This document shows, one piece after another, positions 53,429 to 53,967 of a DNA stretch of 53,967 nt. The position numbers and the translations under genes were made by a program. The DNA comes from JBDTVS01 sp040007095 (GTDB lineage Bacteria > Acidobacteriota > Vicinamibacteria > Vicinamibacterales > CAVVIG01), in the NCBI GenBank assembly GCA_040007095.1, contig JBDTVS010000183.1, positions 1 to 53,967 on the forward strand, given 5' to 3'. Numbering within the stretch: the stretch's first letter is position 1; every line of letters starts with the position of its first letter. The notes under the pieces are model-generated. The model saw nothing but the letters and a program-made list of their open reading frames with translations, searched no databases and had not been told where the DNA came from.

Positions 53429-53967
53429 CTACCGCAGCGCTGCCTTGATCGCCGTAAGCAACGTCTCGGCCGTGTACGGCTTGGCCAGGAAATGCTTGGC
53501 ATATTCGGGAGCCACGCCGCCCATGTTGGCGTCGCTTGCGAGGCCACTGGCGCAGATGATGCGGACATCAGGGTTCAACCGAACCAGTTCCAGAATCGTC
53601 GCAGACCCATTCATCACGGGCATCATCATGTCGGTCAGCACGACAGCAATGTCCGCCTGGTGCTCGGCGTAGAGCGCGACCGCCTCTGGTCCGTCGGTGG
53701 CGAGCAGCACCCGATAGCCGAAGGCCTCGAGCGTCTGCTCGGCGATCTGCCGGATTGCGGCTTCGTCGTCCACGACCAGCACCGTCTCGCCGTTGCCCCG
53801 CGGTCGGCTCACTGCGGCGACCGCGGGCACCGGCGTCGCAAGCCCGGACTGCGTCGGTAGGTAGATGCGGAATCGGGTACCTCTTCCGGGGTCGCTATAC
53901 GCACGGATGAAACCCTCGTGTCCCTTGACGATGGCCAACGATGTGGCCAGGCCCAGCCCGGTACCTT
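53429..53967 (-). CDS. C-terminal part of a hybrid histidine kinase (partial)
   Basis: The gene enters from beyond the window. The visible part (about 179 residues) starts inside the ATPase domain at GTGLGLATSLAIVKGHEG, continues GRGTRFRIYLP, and ends with a receiver: VLVVDDEAAIRQIAEQ, phospho-acceptor in VVLTDMMMPVMNG, and FLAKPYTAE. It is the usual tail of PAS-type hybrid kinases. The apparent internal start (TTG at 53938) is not a real start, because the kinase motif reads through it to the window edge. Confidence 0.9.
   Translation of the reverse strand, partial: GTGLGLATSLAIVKGHEGFIRAYSDPGRGTRFRIYLPTQSGLATPVPAVAAVSRPRGNGETVLVVDDEAAIRQIAEQTLEAFGYRVLLATDGPEAVALYAEHQADIAVVLTDMMMPVMNGSATILELVRLNPDVRIICASGLASDANMGGVAPEYAKHFLAKPYTAETLLTAIKAALR

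Overview
The window is GC-rich and has the gene content of a soil-type Acidobacteriota, probably class Vicinamibacteria. The evidence is secreted DUF6152-type proteins, PQQ-like and FG-GAP propellers, di-heme peroxidase, abundant two-component proteins, and many genes coupled by ATGA or GTGA overlaps. This placement rests on family content only; no rRNA or complete tRNA is present.

Layout. 1-9.2 kb: an RnfD/NqrB-like membrane protein fused to Sel1-type repeats; a DUF6152 protein coupled to a larger exported protein; a di-heme cytochrome c peroxidase and a DUF8021-like protein on the minus strand; a PQQ-type propeller. 9.0-9.2 kb: a 166-bp MITE sitting on the stop codon of the next gene. 9.2-16.7 kb: one giant exported protein with a propeller head followed by 11 Ig-like modules (321 bp each) and 4 copies of a second module (about 555 bp each). 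17-18.7 kb: a small exported protein, a SET-domain protein and a truncated M1-peptidase start.

18.7-24.6 kb is the most unusual locus. A compact minus-strand operon encodes a SpeD-like pyruvoyl decarboxylase, an exosortase-family protein with two complete Cys-Arg-His sets, a GT-C/YfhO-like membrane protein and a SAM methyltransferase. It is divergent from a DUF3494-DUF11 surface protein that ends in a PTLSEW-type C-terminal sorting signal, the likely exosortase substrate.

24.6-36 kb is mostly signalling: a cNMP-binding histidine kinase with a receiver-fused thioredoxin-reductase-like flavoprotein; a membrane protein with a DUF4082 protein; a porin, PstS-like binding protein, HAMP kinase and receiver-PP2C phosphatase in one operon; and a CheY-like protein with a small partner.

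36.4-44.5 kb is a tightly coupled four-gene operon: a ThDP enzyme, a flavin amine oxidase, a KAS III-like protein with no cysteine at all, and a PknK-like kinase-ATPase. It looks like an uncharacterised small-molecule pathway with its own regulator. 45-54 kb holds an FG-GAP propeller, a PAS/receiver signalling set, two tRNA-Ser 3'-end-like fragments in an AT-richer gap, and the 3' part of a hybrid kinase that runs off the window.
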